Below are positions 1 to 8,156 of a stretch of DNA of 64,000 nt, piece after piece. The notes under the pieces are model-generated. The model searched no databases. It saw only the letters and a list, made by a program, of their open reading frames with translations, and had not been told where the DNA came from. Source of the DNA: Bacteroidaceae bacterium (GTDB lineage: Bacteria; Bacteroidota; Bacteroidia; Bacteroidales; Bacteroidaceae). Within the stretch, counting starts at the first letter, position 1. The number at the start of each line of letters is the position of its first letter. The position numbers and the translations under genes were made by a program. The DNA lies in contig JAKSIP010000005.1 in assembly GCA_024398715.1 (NCBI GenBank), forward strand, positions 1 to 64,000, written 5' to 3'.

Positions 1-81
1 AATTCCATATCCCTGCAAATTTAATCATTCTTATCGAACTCACTATCAACTTTTCTATAATTCATTTAACCCCAAATCATC

Positions 82-210
82 ATGGATTTTTCAAACAACA
101 GAATTAAAGACGGGGAGCAGCGTCCGATGTTCTCGGCCCTGATGGAAAAGGTCAGGCGCGGAGAGTACCAGCAACTGCTTTTCAGCGAGTTCAGCCGTAT
201 GGGCGGATGA
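82..210 (+). CDS. Small ORF of unknown function (42 aa)
   Basis: An ATG-initiated frame of 42 codons ending in TGA. It is polar and rich in charged residues, with no signal peptide or membrane segment. I do not recognise it. It could be the last piece of a larger gene that was cut when the neighbouring accessory genes arrived, or a chance frame. No ribosome-binding site is obvious. It converges on the aldehyde dehydrogenase gene, with 17 bases between the two stop codons. Confidence 0.3.
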   Translation: MDFSNNRIKDGEQRPMFSALMEKVRRGEYQQLLFSEFSRMGG

Positions 211-227
211 ATCAGGACGTATACGTT

Positions 228-1646
228 TCACTTTTCCAGAAAACGGAGCAGAGGCAGAACCTTTTTCTCACAGTATGGATGTTCTCTTAGAGACAAATTC
301 AGCCTGGTACTTCCTTTCAATACGGTCGAAGCGTGTGTGAATTCGCGGAACCCCCACTCACCGTGATATGCGCCCATTCCGGAATGACCCACGCCTCCGA
401 AAGGCACACCTTTCACCATCATATGTACGCATACCTCGTTGATGCAACCGCCGCCATACTGATGTGAACGCATCACCCGTTCAGCCCACTTAATATCCTT
501 AGTGAACAGATACATTGCAAGAGGATGCTCCCTTTCTGCTATAACGTCAAGCACTGCACCGACATAGCTGTCCCTGAAAGGTACTATGGGCAGCAGCGGA
601 CAGAACAGTTCTTTCTGCACTATGCTTTCGTTGATGTCAACCGGATAGATGACAGTAGGAGAGTACCTAAGTTTCCCGGCATTGCCTTTGCCGCCAAAAA
701 CAATACGCTCCCGATACTCGTCGGCTATGGATGAACATTGATTGTAGGCCTGCGTAGTAATCAATTTGGGATATTCCTCATTATCCTGCGCGTTCTCGCC
801 AATCTGAGAGCGGAATGCGTCCTTCAGGGCCTCAATGAATTCATCCGCTATCTCCTGCGCAACAGCTACCTGATTAATGTTTATGCATATCTGACCGGCA
901 TTGCACAGTTTGAAGAACGCTATCTTGCGTGCAGCGTCCTTTATATCGGCATCCTTGCGGACAATACACCAGTTTCCGGTTTCGCCTCCCAGTTCCAGGG
1001 CTACGGGCGTCAGATTCTCTGCCGCTTTGGCCAGAACGTGTTTGCCGACCTTTGGTGACCCTGTATAGAAAATCTTGTCCCACCTTTGTTCAAGGCACAT
1101 ATCGGCTACATCATGTCCTCCGTCAATCAAAGTGACGAATTCAGGAGGAAAGACCTCTGCAATGAATTTTTTCAATGCTTCCGTGCAATGCCGCGACTTG
1201 GCGCTGGCTTTGATTACAACCGTGTTGCCTCCGCAGATGCTGGCCGCAACTACTCCAAGCGTAAGCAGAATAGGGAAATTGAAAGGACTTATCACGAGCG
1301 TGACTCCATACGGCATCTTATATACCTTGGTAACAAGACTCGGGAAGCACATCAATCCGCTGAAATGCTTCTCCGGGCGTGCCCAGCGGCGCAAGCCGCG
1401 TAGCATCTCATTGATTTCCACCACAATGGGACCTATATCACAAAGATATGCTTCTGTGGCACTCCGGCCAAGATCGGCGTACAGAGCCTCTTCAAAAACC
1501 TTATCATTGGCAATGACGGCATCGCGCAATCTGCGCAGCTGGCGCAGACGCCATTTTACGTCCAGCGTGGCTCCTGTGCGGAAAAATGTTCTCTGGGCAT
1601 CAACAATATGCTGTATGTCTGAAACCGTGTATGAAATATTCTCCAT
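228..1646 (-). CDS. NAD(P)-dependent aldehyde dehydrogenase (class 3-like)
   Basis: A 472-residue aldehyde dehydrogenase that should oxidise an aldehyde to the acid with NAD(P)+ in the cytoplasm. The PFNFP segment (about 121-125), the cofactor-loop motif FYTGSPKVG (193-201), the general base Glu218 in ELGG and the nucleophile Cys254 in NAGQIC are all visible. Length and the lack of an N-terminal extension fit the class 3/coniferyl-aldehyde type, but the substrate cannot be told. The residue after ELGG, normally Lys, is Glu222, which is unusual. The gene stands alone between accessory genes. A good promoter lies so close that the mRNA may start at or next to the ATG. Confidence 0.88.
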   Translation of the reverse strand: MENISYTVSDIQHIVDAQRTFFRTGATLDVKWRLRQLRRLRDAVIANDKVFEEALYADLGRSATEAYLCDIGPIVVEINEMLRGLRRWARPEKHFSGLMCFPSLVTKVYKMPYGVTLVISPFNFPILLTLGVVAASICGGNTVVIKASAKSRHCTEALKKFIAEVFPPEFVTLIDGGHDVADMCLEQRWDKIFYTGSPKVGKHVLAKAAENLTPVALELGGETGNWCIVRKDADIKDAARKIAFFKLCNAGQICININQVAVAQEIADEFIEALKDAFRSQIGENAQDNEEYPKLITTQAYNQCSSIADEYRERIVFGGKGNAGKLRYSPTVIYPVDINESIVQKELFCPLLPIVPFRDSYVGAVLDVIAEREHPLAMYLFTKDIKWAERVMRSHQYGGGCINEVCVHMMVKGVPFGGVGHSGMGAYHGEWGFREFTHASTVLKGSTRLNLSLREHPYCEKKVLPLLRFLEK

Positions 1647-1650
1647 ATTA

Positions 1651-1682
1651 CAAAAATAACTAACTTATCCATTAACTGCAAA
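1651..1682 (-). promoter_or_regulatory. Bacteroidota-type promoter of the aldehyde dehydrogenase gene
   Basis: On the minus strand TTTG (1679-1682) is followed after 20 bases by TATTTTTG (1651-1658), a full match to the TTTG/TAnnTTTG pattern. The -7 box ends four bases before the ATG (1644-1646). With the usual distance to the start point, transcription would begin at about 1645-1647, giving a leaderless or nearly leaderless mRNA. Confidence 0.5.
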
Positions 1683-1718
1683 ATCGGATCAGTGAAAAAA
1701 TAGTGGGGCTGATAAATT

Positions 1719-1787
1719 ATTGAAATTTTCCGGAACCGACTTGAGCGACCCCATATTGCGCAGCAGCCATATCATTCTATCGGACAG
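1719..1787 (-). pseudogene. Relic of an Rpn/PD-(D/E)XK transposase-family gene
   Basis: About 69 bases match positions 24699-24767, inside the Rpn-family gene at 24369-25343, with only a few differences and in the same orientation. There is no gene around the copy. It is what remains of a second copy of that family, sitting next to the accessory island. The rest of the gap 1647-1844 holds the aldehyde dehydrogenase promoter and nothing else that I can recognise. Confidence 0.65.
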
Positions 1788-1844
1788 CGGACGACATTGC
1801 ACGTAGAACTTTCCCGATATATATACTTCCTGTGAAAAATATTG

Positions 1845-2714
1845 CTAACTTCGCGTATCAATTAGGTTATTACTTTCTTTATCATTTGGTGGCAACAGAT
1901 AATCGCTTGCCTTTGCCGAGGAAATGGCGGATTTGCCAGTCTTGCTCTCCAATTGCTTGCGTGCTGCTTTGGCTACACTGCCACCTTCCTTTGCTATCCT
2001 GGCACTCTGCGCAAAACCTTTGGGGTTCTTTTCTTTTGATATTTCAGCTGTCGATGCTTCGGCCAGCATGTTGAGAGCAAGTTCTACATTGGTCATGTTA
2101 TCACGCAGGCTTTCTTTCTTCAGTCCCTTATGTTGCTTGTACTGACGTGTGGTCATTCCGCTCCATTCCTTGGTGATGATGTCAGTGAGCGATGCATACT
2201 GCGTGCCCTGCTTCACACCGGCGCGATCCCATTCGTCAGTCAGTTCCTTCCTTACCTCGATGCCCTTTATGCGGCTGTTTATCCATTTGTCGGTATAACC
2301 GAGACGCTTGTAGTCTGCTATGGCTTGGTCGATACTGAGTTCAGGGTCCTGCATCTGGTCAAGGCGTTGGGATGCTACTTGGGCCATCCATATTTTGAAC
2401 GGCTCTGCCTTTGGTGATGGAATGGACTGGATTAGGCGGAACATCTGTTCCTGGTCCGCTACGTCAGTAAGGCGCATTTTGCCATCGGCTGAGAGCAATT
2501 TCAACCGGTTACAATTTGTAACCGTTTCGTTTCCCTCCTTTACCAGCCTATGTTTAAGCACTTTCCAATAGTTTCTTGCGTGTTCTTGATCTGGCTGATT
2601 GGTTAGAATTCCACAGATATCCACTATAGAAAAGTACCATTTCTCTTGCTCGCTGTCCCAAACGGAGCGGACCTTCTTGTCCTCGTAGAGCTGAATTTCT
2701 TGTTTCTTTGTCAT
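1845..2714 (-). CDS. BRO/antirepressor-like DNA-binding protein
   Basis: A protein of 289 residues from the second ATG (2714); the first ATG at 2732 would add six residues and cannot be excluded. The N-terminal 100 residues look like a BRO-N domain: an opening KVRSVWDSEQEKWYFSIVDI followed by a segment on WKVLKHRL and a closing DVADQEQMFRLIQSIPSPKA. BRO domains occur in phage antirepressors and DinD-like proteins. The C-terminal half is charged, probably helical, and ends in a Lys/Ala/Ser-rich tail. It lies downstream of vsr on the same strand, 128 bases away. It may be a phage-derived regulator. Its function here is inferred from the family only. Confidence 0.7.
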   Translation of the reverse strand: MTKKQEIQLYEDKKVRSVWDSEQEKWYFSIVDICGILTNQPDQEHARNYWKVLKHRLVKEGNETVTNCNRLKLLSADGKMRLTDVADQEQMFRLIQSIPSPKAEPFKIWMAQVASQRLDQMQDPELSIDQAIADYKRLGYTDKWINSRIKGIEVRKELTDEWDRAGVKQGTQYASLTDIITKEWSGMTTRQYKQHKGLKKESLRDNMTNVELALNMLAEASTAEISKEKNPKGFAQSARIAKEGGSVAKAARKQLESKTGKSAISSAKASDYLLPPNDKESNNLIDTRS

Positions 2715-2842
2715 CGTTTGTTTTTTTATCAATGTAAAAGAATAAACCTATGCTAATGGTGATATTCCAGTGTATATCATATATGCTTGAAAGTTACACC
2801 AAAAATTGCAAGAGTGCAACTTTTTATGGACAAATATGACAT

Positions 2843-3304
2843 TCAACCCGATGCCACCATTTGCCTTACCCTGTGGTTTTCAATGAAAATGTGGCTGAGT
2901 GTGAATGTCAGTGACCTCAGTGTCTTTTCCCTGATTCCTGGTTTCAGCTGACATTCCCACAATGTGATGGAAATCCATCCCATCGATGCCAGCTTCTGCC
3001 GCACTTCCTTGTCACGTTCTTTGTTTCGTTCAATTTTCTTTTGCCAGAAATCGGTATTTGATTTCGGTACAACATAGAACCTGCAGCCTTCATGCCCGTG
3101 CCAGAAACATCCGTTCACAAAAATGCATGTCCTGTGCGAGTAGAGTACAATATCCGGCTTCCCCGGCAATCGCGGATGATTCAGCCTATACCTGAACCCA
3201 TGTGCCCACAAATACTGCCGCACAATAATTTCCGGTTTTGTATTCCGCGCCCTGATGTGCGCCATACACTTGTGCCTCTGTTCCCTTGTCAGTCTGTCAC
3301 TCAT
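2843..3304 (-). CDS. vsr: Very short patch repair endonuclease (Vsr)
   Basis: A 153-residue Vsr endonuclease. It should nick the strand carrying the T in T:G mismatches that arise when 5-methylcytosine deaminates, so it guards the sites of the nearby cytosine methyltransferase. Visible are the opening MSDRLTREQRHKCMAHIRA, the catalytic Asp51 in GKPDIVLY, and CFWHGHEGC with the expected zinc and active-site residues (Cys66, His69, His71, Cys74). I chose the ATG at 3304 because the Vsr consensus begins there; the frame is open upstream to 3415, but those residues do not fit the family. It is the last gene of the restriction-modification island, 179 bases after the 387-residue gene. Confidence 0.92.
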   Translation of the reverse strand: MSDRLTREQRHKCMAHIRARNTKPEIIVRQYLWAHGFRYRLNHPRLPGKPDIVLYSHRTCIFVNGCFWHGHEGCRFYVVPKSNTDFWQKKIERNKERDKEVRQKLASMGWISITLWECQLKPGIREKTLRSLTFTLSHIFIENHRVRQMVASG

Positions 3305-3332
3305 TGGCGATTGATAAATCCTTCTGGATTTT

Positions 3333-3360
3333 TCGGACAAAGTTAACGCTTTTTGTCCGA
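3333..3360 (-). promoter_or_regulatory. Palindrome overlapping a -7 box upstream of vsr
   Basis: Perfect 9-base inverted arms (3333-3341 and 3352-3360) are separated by ten bases. On the minus strand TAACTTTG (3338-3345), a match to the Bacteroidota -7 box, overlaps the arm proximal to vsr and ends 33 bases before the ATG. No clear -33 element is visible. It could be an operator for vsr or a hairpin in a longer transcript. Confidence 0.35.
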
Positions 3361-3483
3361 TGTCACCACGGTCTCCCTGCATTTGATATTTCTTCTTTGC
3401 CGAGCATAACGACATTGATTAATACAGCCGAAAAGACGCAATGCACTGGTCAGACTGGAAATATGTGGCTCACTGGGTGCTTA

Positions 3484-4647
3484 TTATTTTAAAATTTCAT
3501 ATATATTTTTTTCTTCTACTATATTGGTCTTGAACAAAGATAGAAAACCATTGCTCGATATTTCCAATTCTGGATTATACTTCCATGGTGATGAATCTAG
3601 GCACCAATTCAAAACAACATCTCCGCAATCATGCTTGACTATGACACCTAACCCCTTTGCTGCGCGTCTTGCATATTTATAGTCTTCTGTATAGTTTCGT
3701 AGTATATTTTCGCAATATTTATAATGTTCGGCCTTTGGCTTCATAATAATGATGGCACATCCAGTGCGTGATATATATGTTGCTTTTATATCGCAAGGAT
3801 CAGGAGTATCACATTTAATAACATCCAATAGCCGTTGTTTAAAGCAGAAAATTTCTTGTCGATTCAGTTTCGCTAACTCTTTAACAACCTCTATGTATGC
3901 ATTATCGTCTTTTGTCCGAACAACGGAATCTCTGAATTTGTCTAAAAAAGGAAATAAATTAATTTTGTTGTCATTCTGTTCAATAGCGGTACAAATTATC
4001 TCCAAATCATCAATATATGAGGTGTTTATTTCTAAGTCTTTGGAATTGTGAAAGTAGTGTGCAAGGATATATCGTTCGGTTAAATGTAATTTAGGATAAT
4101 ATGATAACAAAGCTTCACGGAAGTTAAGAAAATCATGCAATTCTGTTGGCGACATTAGGTATCGGCAAATGAGGTAGTAATCTTCGGATGATAAGATATG
4201 AATGAATAATCCGTCTTGCGTCCTGTATTTTACTTCAGGGTCGAACCCTTCAGGAATAGCCTCGTTAATATGATATATTATGACATTGTGAATTTGTTTA
4301 AGGTTTGAATAATGCAATGTTGAAACGTGGTTATGACCATTTTGAATATCAATACCATCGCTTTCCTTCATCCATTCATTTGTGTTTTTTATCTGCTCCT
4401 TTGCCTTATTAAGTACTTTGTTGTCAAACCATTTATTCAGGCTTTCAAGTGAATCAATTTTGTCTGTGTTCCTTTCTTTAATTTGTATGATGATAAGAAG
4501 ACTATCTAGCCATAGGATATTATCAGCTAATTCAACACGTTTATTATCCTTTGTAATGAAATCAGTCTTATCAAAAGTGAATTCATTATAAAAAACATTC
4601 TGGTTAATTCGAGTTATTAGTTTTTCCGAGTTAGTTGTAAGCATCAT
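3484..4647 (-). CDS. PD-(D/E)XK-like protein of a restriction-modification island
   Basis: A 387-residue protein whose first 60 residues carry a nuclease-like signature: Glu39 and Asp42 in VELADNI, then after 12 residues Gln55-Ile-Lys57 in IIIQIKER. A D...(E/Q)xK layout following a hydrophobic strand is typical of the PD-(D/E)XK fold. The rest has no motif I recognise. No signal peptide or membrane segment is seen. Two adjacent ATG codons open the frame. It lies between the duplicated restriction-type gene and vsr on the same strand, and the region is more AT-rich than the flanking core genes. It could be an accessory restriction endonuclease subunit or a separate defence nuclease. Confidence 0.6.
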   Translation of the reverse strand: MMLTTNSEKLITRINQNVFYNEFTFDKTDFITKDNKRVELADNILWLDSLLIIIQIKERNTDKIDSLESLNKWFDNKVLNKAKEQIKNTNEWMKESDGIDIQNGHNHVSTLHYSNLKQIHNVIIYHINEAIPEGFDPEVKYRTQDGLFIHILSSEDYYLICRYLMSPTELHDFLNFREALLSYYPKLHLTERYILAHYFHNSKDLEINTSYIDDLEIICTAIEQNDNKINLFPFLDKFRDSVVRTKDDNAYIEVVKELAKLNRQEIFCFKQRLLDVIKCDTPDPCDIKATYISRTGCAIIIMKPKAEHYKYCENILRNYTEDYKYARRAAKGLGVIVKHDCGDVVLNWCLDSSPWKYNPELEISSNGFLSLFKTNIVEEKNIYEILK

Positions 4648-4667
4648 TATTTCACTTTATTCTCTTT

Positions 4668-4904
4668 CTAATTTATCTCCAGTTCCAACTGAGCATATGG
4701 ATCACTTACTGCGCGATATGTTGCGTAATTCTCTGTCAACGGATTCATTGCAGTAGTCTTTGCCTTGGTACAGATAAAATCCCTATTAGCTTCGTTCTGC
4801 ATGCAATGGTGCCGCTGGGCTGGGTCAGATGATCTGACATATACTATTTCTTAGTTTCAGACGATATAACATCAACTAATACTCCAAACACTCCATATGA
4901 ATCA
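4668..4904 (-). pseudogene. Decayed gene fragment between two island genes
   Basis: The gap between the two island genes contains coding-like sequence in two frames. One frame, closed by TAG at 4668-4670, is open for 60 codons up to 4850 and includes SSDPAQRHHCMQNEANRDF and a plausible C-terminus DPYAQLELEIN. Just upstream, about 4854-4900, another frame reads SYGVFGVLVDVISSETKK before a stop. The two pieces join naturally if a frameshift occurred near 4850. I do not recognise the parent protein. A short intact peptide of 44 residues starting at the internal Met is the alternative reading. Confidence 0.4.
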
Positions 4905-6581
4905 TTACTCTGGTAGATGCTTGATTCTGACGTTTAATGTACCCTTGTCATTACCATTGACTTTCTTAATCCAAGGAAGCATTTCAGGAGTTCTCTTTTT
5001 TGGAAGTCCTTTACCTCTTATAGAAAATATGAGATAATTCCATACGGCATGTGCAAAGTTTTCTTTCGAATAATATACCCAAGTTGAAGTATCATCCGGC
5101 AAGCCTATCGAAAGAACAAAATCCGCAGGTGCAGGGGAATCTTCAGTTCCAGCCCCTTTGAATGCGAAGTATTCAAGAAGTGGAGTTAAATATTGCTCAT
5201 TTGATGTTCCATCTTCCATTATGCAGAATGGGTTGTCCAGCATTGAAATATTAGAAACGTCCTCACCGCATTTCCCCTTCAGGCGCAAGTCCCAATATCT
5301 GTCAACAATCCTGTCAAGTGGCAGTATGGACGAATTTACGCTTTGCATTACACGCAAGATTTTTTCTCTGGATGTCTGGTTGATTAGTGTAACAGCACCA
5401 CCTCTGCGTGATTTCACGGAAATGCCAACTCCATTTACATACACATCGGACTTATGACCTGATGGCGATTTGGCCGCTTTTATCTGATTGCATACATACA
5501 CTATCATTTTCGGACTCTGACTGTTCCAGTCCAACCATGACCGTGGTATTCCGTATTCTTCATCCTTGGAACCTACACTCCTTACTATCTGATTTTCCTC
5601 TCCGATTGGAATAGGCAGTTTCTTTTGACGGCAATCTACAAGAAACAGTTTTATCAGATATTCATCGAGCTCGCCTTGGTTAACACAAACCTCCTGAAGT
5701 TCCTGGTCATGAATCACTTCAAACTGTTTGGAGAAATCACGAGCATGCTCTTCTGCATTGAACCTTTCGATTCTGATATGCAAAGCACCTTTCCTCCTGT
5801 CATTTTTAACACATATCCATCTCCAAAGATCTCTGTTCTCCGACAGATCAAGTTCGTCATCCGTTGGCATACCTTTATTGTCACGCAGTGAAAAACGCAG
5901 ATATGGCCACACCGTGTCAAAGTATGTTTCCGCGTTATAGAGGGACCAGGTTGATTCATCCCACGGCACAACATAGTCCAAGATGTTATCTACGGTTTCG
6001 GCAATGAATCTGTCATCATTATATGGATAGTCATAATCGAACGAATGAAATACCATATAGCTGAGCAGCTCTTTCAGATAATCATGATGATCAACGAAAG
6101 GATTCATTGATGAATAAGGGTGACAGTCCTCATTGAAGATGCCCCAGTTTCTGCAAATCCAGTAATCATCAACCATTTTGTCAAGTTTCTCAATCGGAAG
6201 ATTTATTCTCTTGCATACTTCCTCGTATTTCCGTCGATGACTATGATTGATAAGCGGTCTGTCAATATAATTGAGACATCGGATGCTGTAATTCTTTCCA
6301 TTGACAGTTATATCAATTTTACTGACAATCTTACCATAAGCATTGCGCTTTTTGCGGTATCCAATCCGCTTGCATAGATCAAGTGCATCAGCAACACTGA
6401 TGGCTGACAAATCAGTATTCTTCAGTTCGGGAAGGGTCAGCAGTTCCTTATTACGATATTTAACAGATACAATTGACCATCCTGTATGAGACTCAAGGTA
6501 TATGTCTCTCATCTGTACCAGACGCAATACAACATACAGCAGCTCATGCTTTAAGTCGAAATCCCTGTGTGTCACTTCCAT
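4905..6581 (-). CDS. Probable type II restriction endonuclease with duplicated domain
   Basis: A 558-residue protein located 11 bases after the cytosine methyltransferase gene, so it is the likely cognate restriction enzyme. The family is not recognised. It consists of two copies of one domain, about residues 50-273 and 345-556. Matching blocks are KLDKMVDDYW/PLDRIVDRYW, STWSLYNAETYFDTVWPYL/STWVYYSKENFAHAVWNYL and KGALHIRIERF/KGTLNVRIKHL. In the second copy Asp379 and Lys390 (SDVYVNG then ISVKS) resemble a D...xK nuclease site. The first copy has Asp90 at the same place but Arg101 instead of Lys. The likely reading is one catalytic copy and one DNA-binding or structural copy. It could instead act as a single-chain pseudo-dimer. 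Confidence 0.62.
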   Translation of the reverse strand: MEVTHRDFDLKHELLYVVLRLVQMRDIYLESHTGWSIVSVKYRNKELLTLPELKNTDLSAISVADALDLCKRIGYRKKRNAYGKIVSKIDITVNGKNYSIRCLNYIDRPLINHSHRRKYEEVCKRINLPIEKLDKMVDDYWICRNWGIFNEDCHPYSSMNPFVDHHDYLKELLSYMVFHSFDYDYPYNDDRFIAETVDNILDYVVPWDESTWSLYNAETYFDTVWPYLRFSLRDNKGMPTDDELDLSENRDLWRWICVKNDRRKGALHIRIERFNAEEHARDFSKQFEVIHDQELQEVCVNQGELDEYLIKLFLVDCRQKKLPIPIGEENQIVRSVGSKDEEYGIPRSWLDWNSQSPKMIVYVCNQIKAAKSPSGHKSDVYVNGVGISVKSRRGGAVTLINQTSREKILRVMQSVNSSILPLDRIVDRYWDLRLKGKCGEDVSNISMLDNPFCIMEDGTSNEQYLTPLLEYFAFKGAGTEDSPAPADFVLSIGLPDDTSTWVYYSKENFAHAVWNYLIFSIRGKGLPKKRTPEMLPWIKKVNGNDKGTLNVRIKHLPE

Positions 6582-6592
6582 AATAAAAACAT

Positions 6593-7921
6593 TTACTTCA
6601 ATTTCAAGGCTTCCAACAACTTTTCCGCTGTAGCCTGTATGGCAGGTACTGCTACAGAATTTCCAAACTGCTTATATGCAGAAGCATCGGCTACTACGAT
6701 TTTGAAATTATCTGGAAAACCTTGCAGTCTGGCCCATTCGCGTGGAGTCATTTTTCTGATTCCGTCAGTATTGACTGTACCCTTAATGTGTGTGGTAGGA
6801 GTAAGATCCTTCTGTCGTCTATCTATTACAAGATTGCGCTCCCGTCCCATTCCGCCAACTACAATGGCATTTGCAATTCCATCATCAGGAATGATTTCAT
6901 AACCGAATCCATTCCCCTTGGCTGCATGTCTGGCTTTATGGTTAATCAACGTCTGAACGTATGTAGAGCTGAGATAATATTTTGCAGGAACAGGCTTTTC
7001 TTCTCTTATATCAATAAAATGCTTTGTAATTTCCTTTTGATCGGGGTATGAAAAATCAGTTTTTTTGATACCCAGGTCTTTCCTGAAGCCGACAATGTAG
7101 ATTCGTTCCCTATGTTGTGGCACTCCAAAAAACATGGCGTTTACAATCTTCGGATCGGGAACGACATAACCGACTTCATCAAGTGTGTTGAGTATGGTTT
7201 CAAGAGTCTTACCCTTGTCGTGGATAGCCAGTCCTTTTACATTTTCAAGGAAAATGGCTTTTGGTTGATGTCTGCGTAATATCTCAGCCACATCAAAGAA
7301 GAGAGTTCCTCGAGTTTCTTCAAAACCTCTTCTCTTGCCCGCCAACGAAAATGCCTGGCAAGGAAACCCTGCACAGAGGATGTCGAAATTCTTAGGTATG
7401 TATTGTTTGATGCTTTCTTTGGTGATATCACCAAATGGAACTTCTCCAAAATTTGCATAATATGTCCGCTGTGCCTGTTCATCAAACTCGGATGAATACA
7501 CACATTCGCCACCAAGATTCTGCATTGCAATTCTAAATCCACCTATTCCTGCAAACAAATCAATGAAAGTGAACTTTGGCTTGTCTATCGCTCTGAATGG
7601 TGCTTTGAACAACTCCTGGAACAGGTATAGCTGTTGGGCACATAAATTTTCTGCAACATTGTTCTTCATGGAATTAACCTTTGGGATATCAATATTTATA
7701 TCTGTAAAACTCGTCCATAGATCAAGCAATTCCCGGCCTTTGGAATAAGTGGACAGATCTGTTTTGTCCAAGTTCTGCAGGTAATGAGTGATAATCGCTG
7801 CCTGCTCATTAAAGGACATTATGGAACCGTCATCATTTATACACGATGAGTCATATACCTGTGCAGCTGGTGTTCCTTTCCGCTTGCAGAAATCAATTAA
7901 TGAAAAGGCACTGGAATCCAT
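6593..7921 (-). CDS. DNA (cytosine-5-)-methyltransferase
   Basis: A 442-residue C5-cytosine methyltransferase that transfers a methyl group from S-adenosylmethionine to cytosine in a specific DNA site. Motif I FIDLFAGIGGFR (119-130), the catalytic Cys188 in GFPCQAFS, motif VI ENVKG (226-230), motif VIII QHRERIYIVGF and the closing QFGNSVAVPAI are all in order. The target-recognition region lies between motifs VIII and IX and does not reveal the site. An N-terminal extension of about 115 residues, not part of the catalytic core, is unusual for small enzymes such as HhaI. It is the first gene of the right-to-left island, with a full promoter upstream, and sits with a putative endonuclease and Vsr. 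Confidence 0.95.
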   Translation of the reverse strand: MDSSAFSLIDFCKRKGTPAAQVYDSSCINDDGSIMSFNEQAAIITHYLQNLDKTDLSTYSKGRELLDLWTSFTDINIDIPKVNSMKNNVAENLCAQQLYLFQELFKAPFRAIDKPKFTFIDLFAGIGGFRIAMQNLGGECVYSSEFDEQAQRTYYANFGEVPFGDITKESIKQYIPKNFDILCAGFPCQAFSLAGKRRGFEETRGTLFFDVAEILRRHQPKAIFLENVKGLAIHDKGKTLETILNTLDEVGYVVPDPKIVNAMFFGVPQHRERIYIVGFRKDLGIKKTDFSYPDQKEITKHFIDIREEKPVPAKYYLSSTYVQTLINHKARHAAKGNGFGYEIIPDDGIANAIVVGGMGRERNLVIDRRQKDLTPTTHIKGTVNTDGIRKMTPREWARLQGFPDNFKIVVADASAYKQFGNSVAVPAIQATAEKLLEALKLK

Positions 7922-7991
7922 AATTGTAAGTAGTAATGTTAAATTTCGCCAAGATGGATTTTAAAAATAAATCATTTGAAAAAAATATTTT

Positions 7992-8023
7992 CAAAGATAA
8001 GCAAAGCCTATTTTTATTCCAAA
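7992..8023 (-). promoter_or_regulatory. Promoter of the restriction-modification island
   Basis: On the minus strand TTTG (8020-8023) and TATCTTTG (7992-7999) are 20 bases apart, a full match to the Bacteroidota promoter pattern. The predicted start point near 7988 leaves a leader of about 65 bases before the methyltransferase ATG at 7921. The remainder of the 641-base gap (7922-8563) holds the structured element at 8157-8318 and the leader of the next plus-strand gene. Confidence 0.5.
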
Positions 8024-8156
8024 TTTTTAAGCATATTTTGAGCCCCTTTTGCAATCTACGTCTCTCAACTGTCAATAGTGCGCATTGATTTTTAATTATC
8101 GATTCAATACATGATTAATTGTGCTGAGAATGCTAATCGTATTTTTTTCTCGAATA

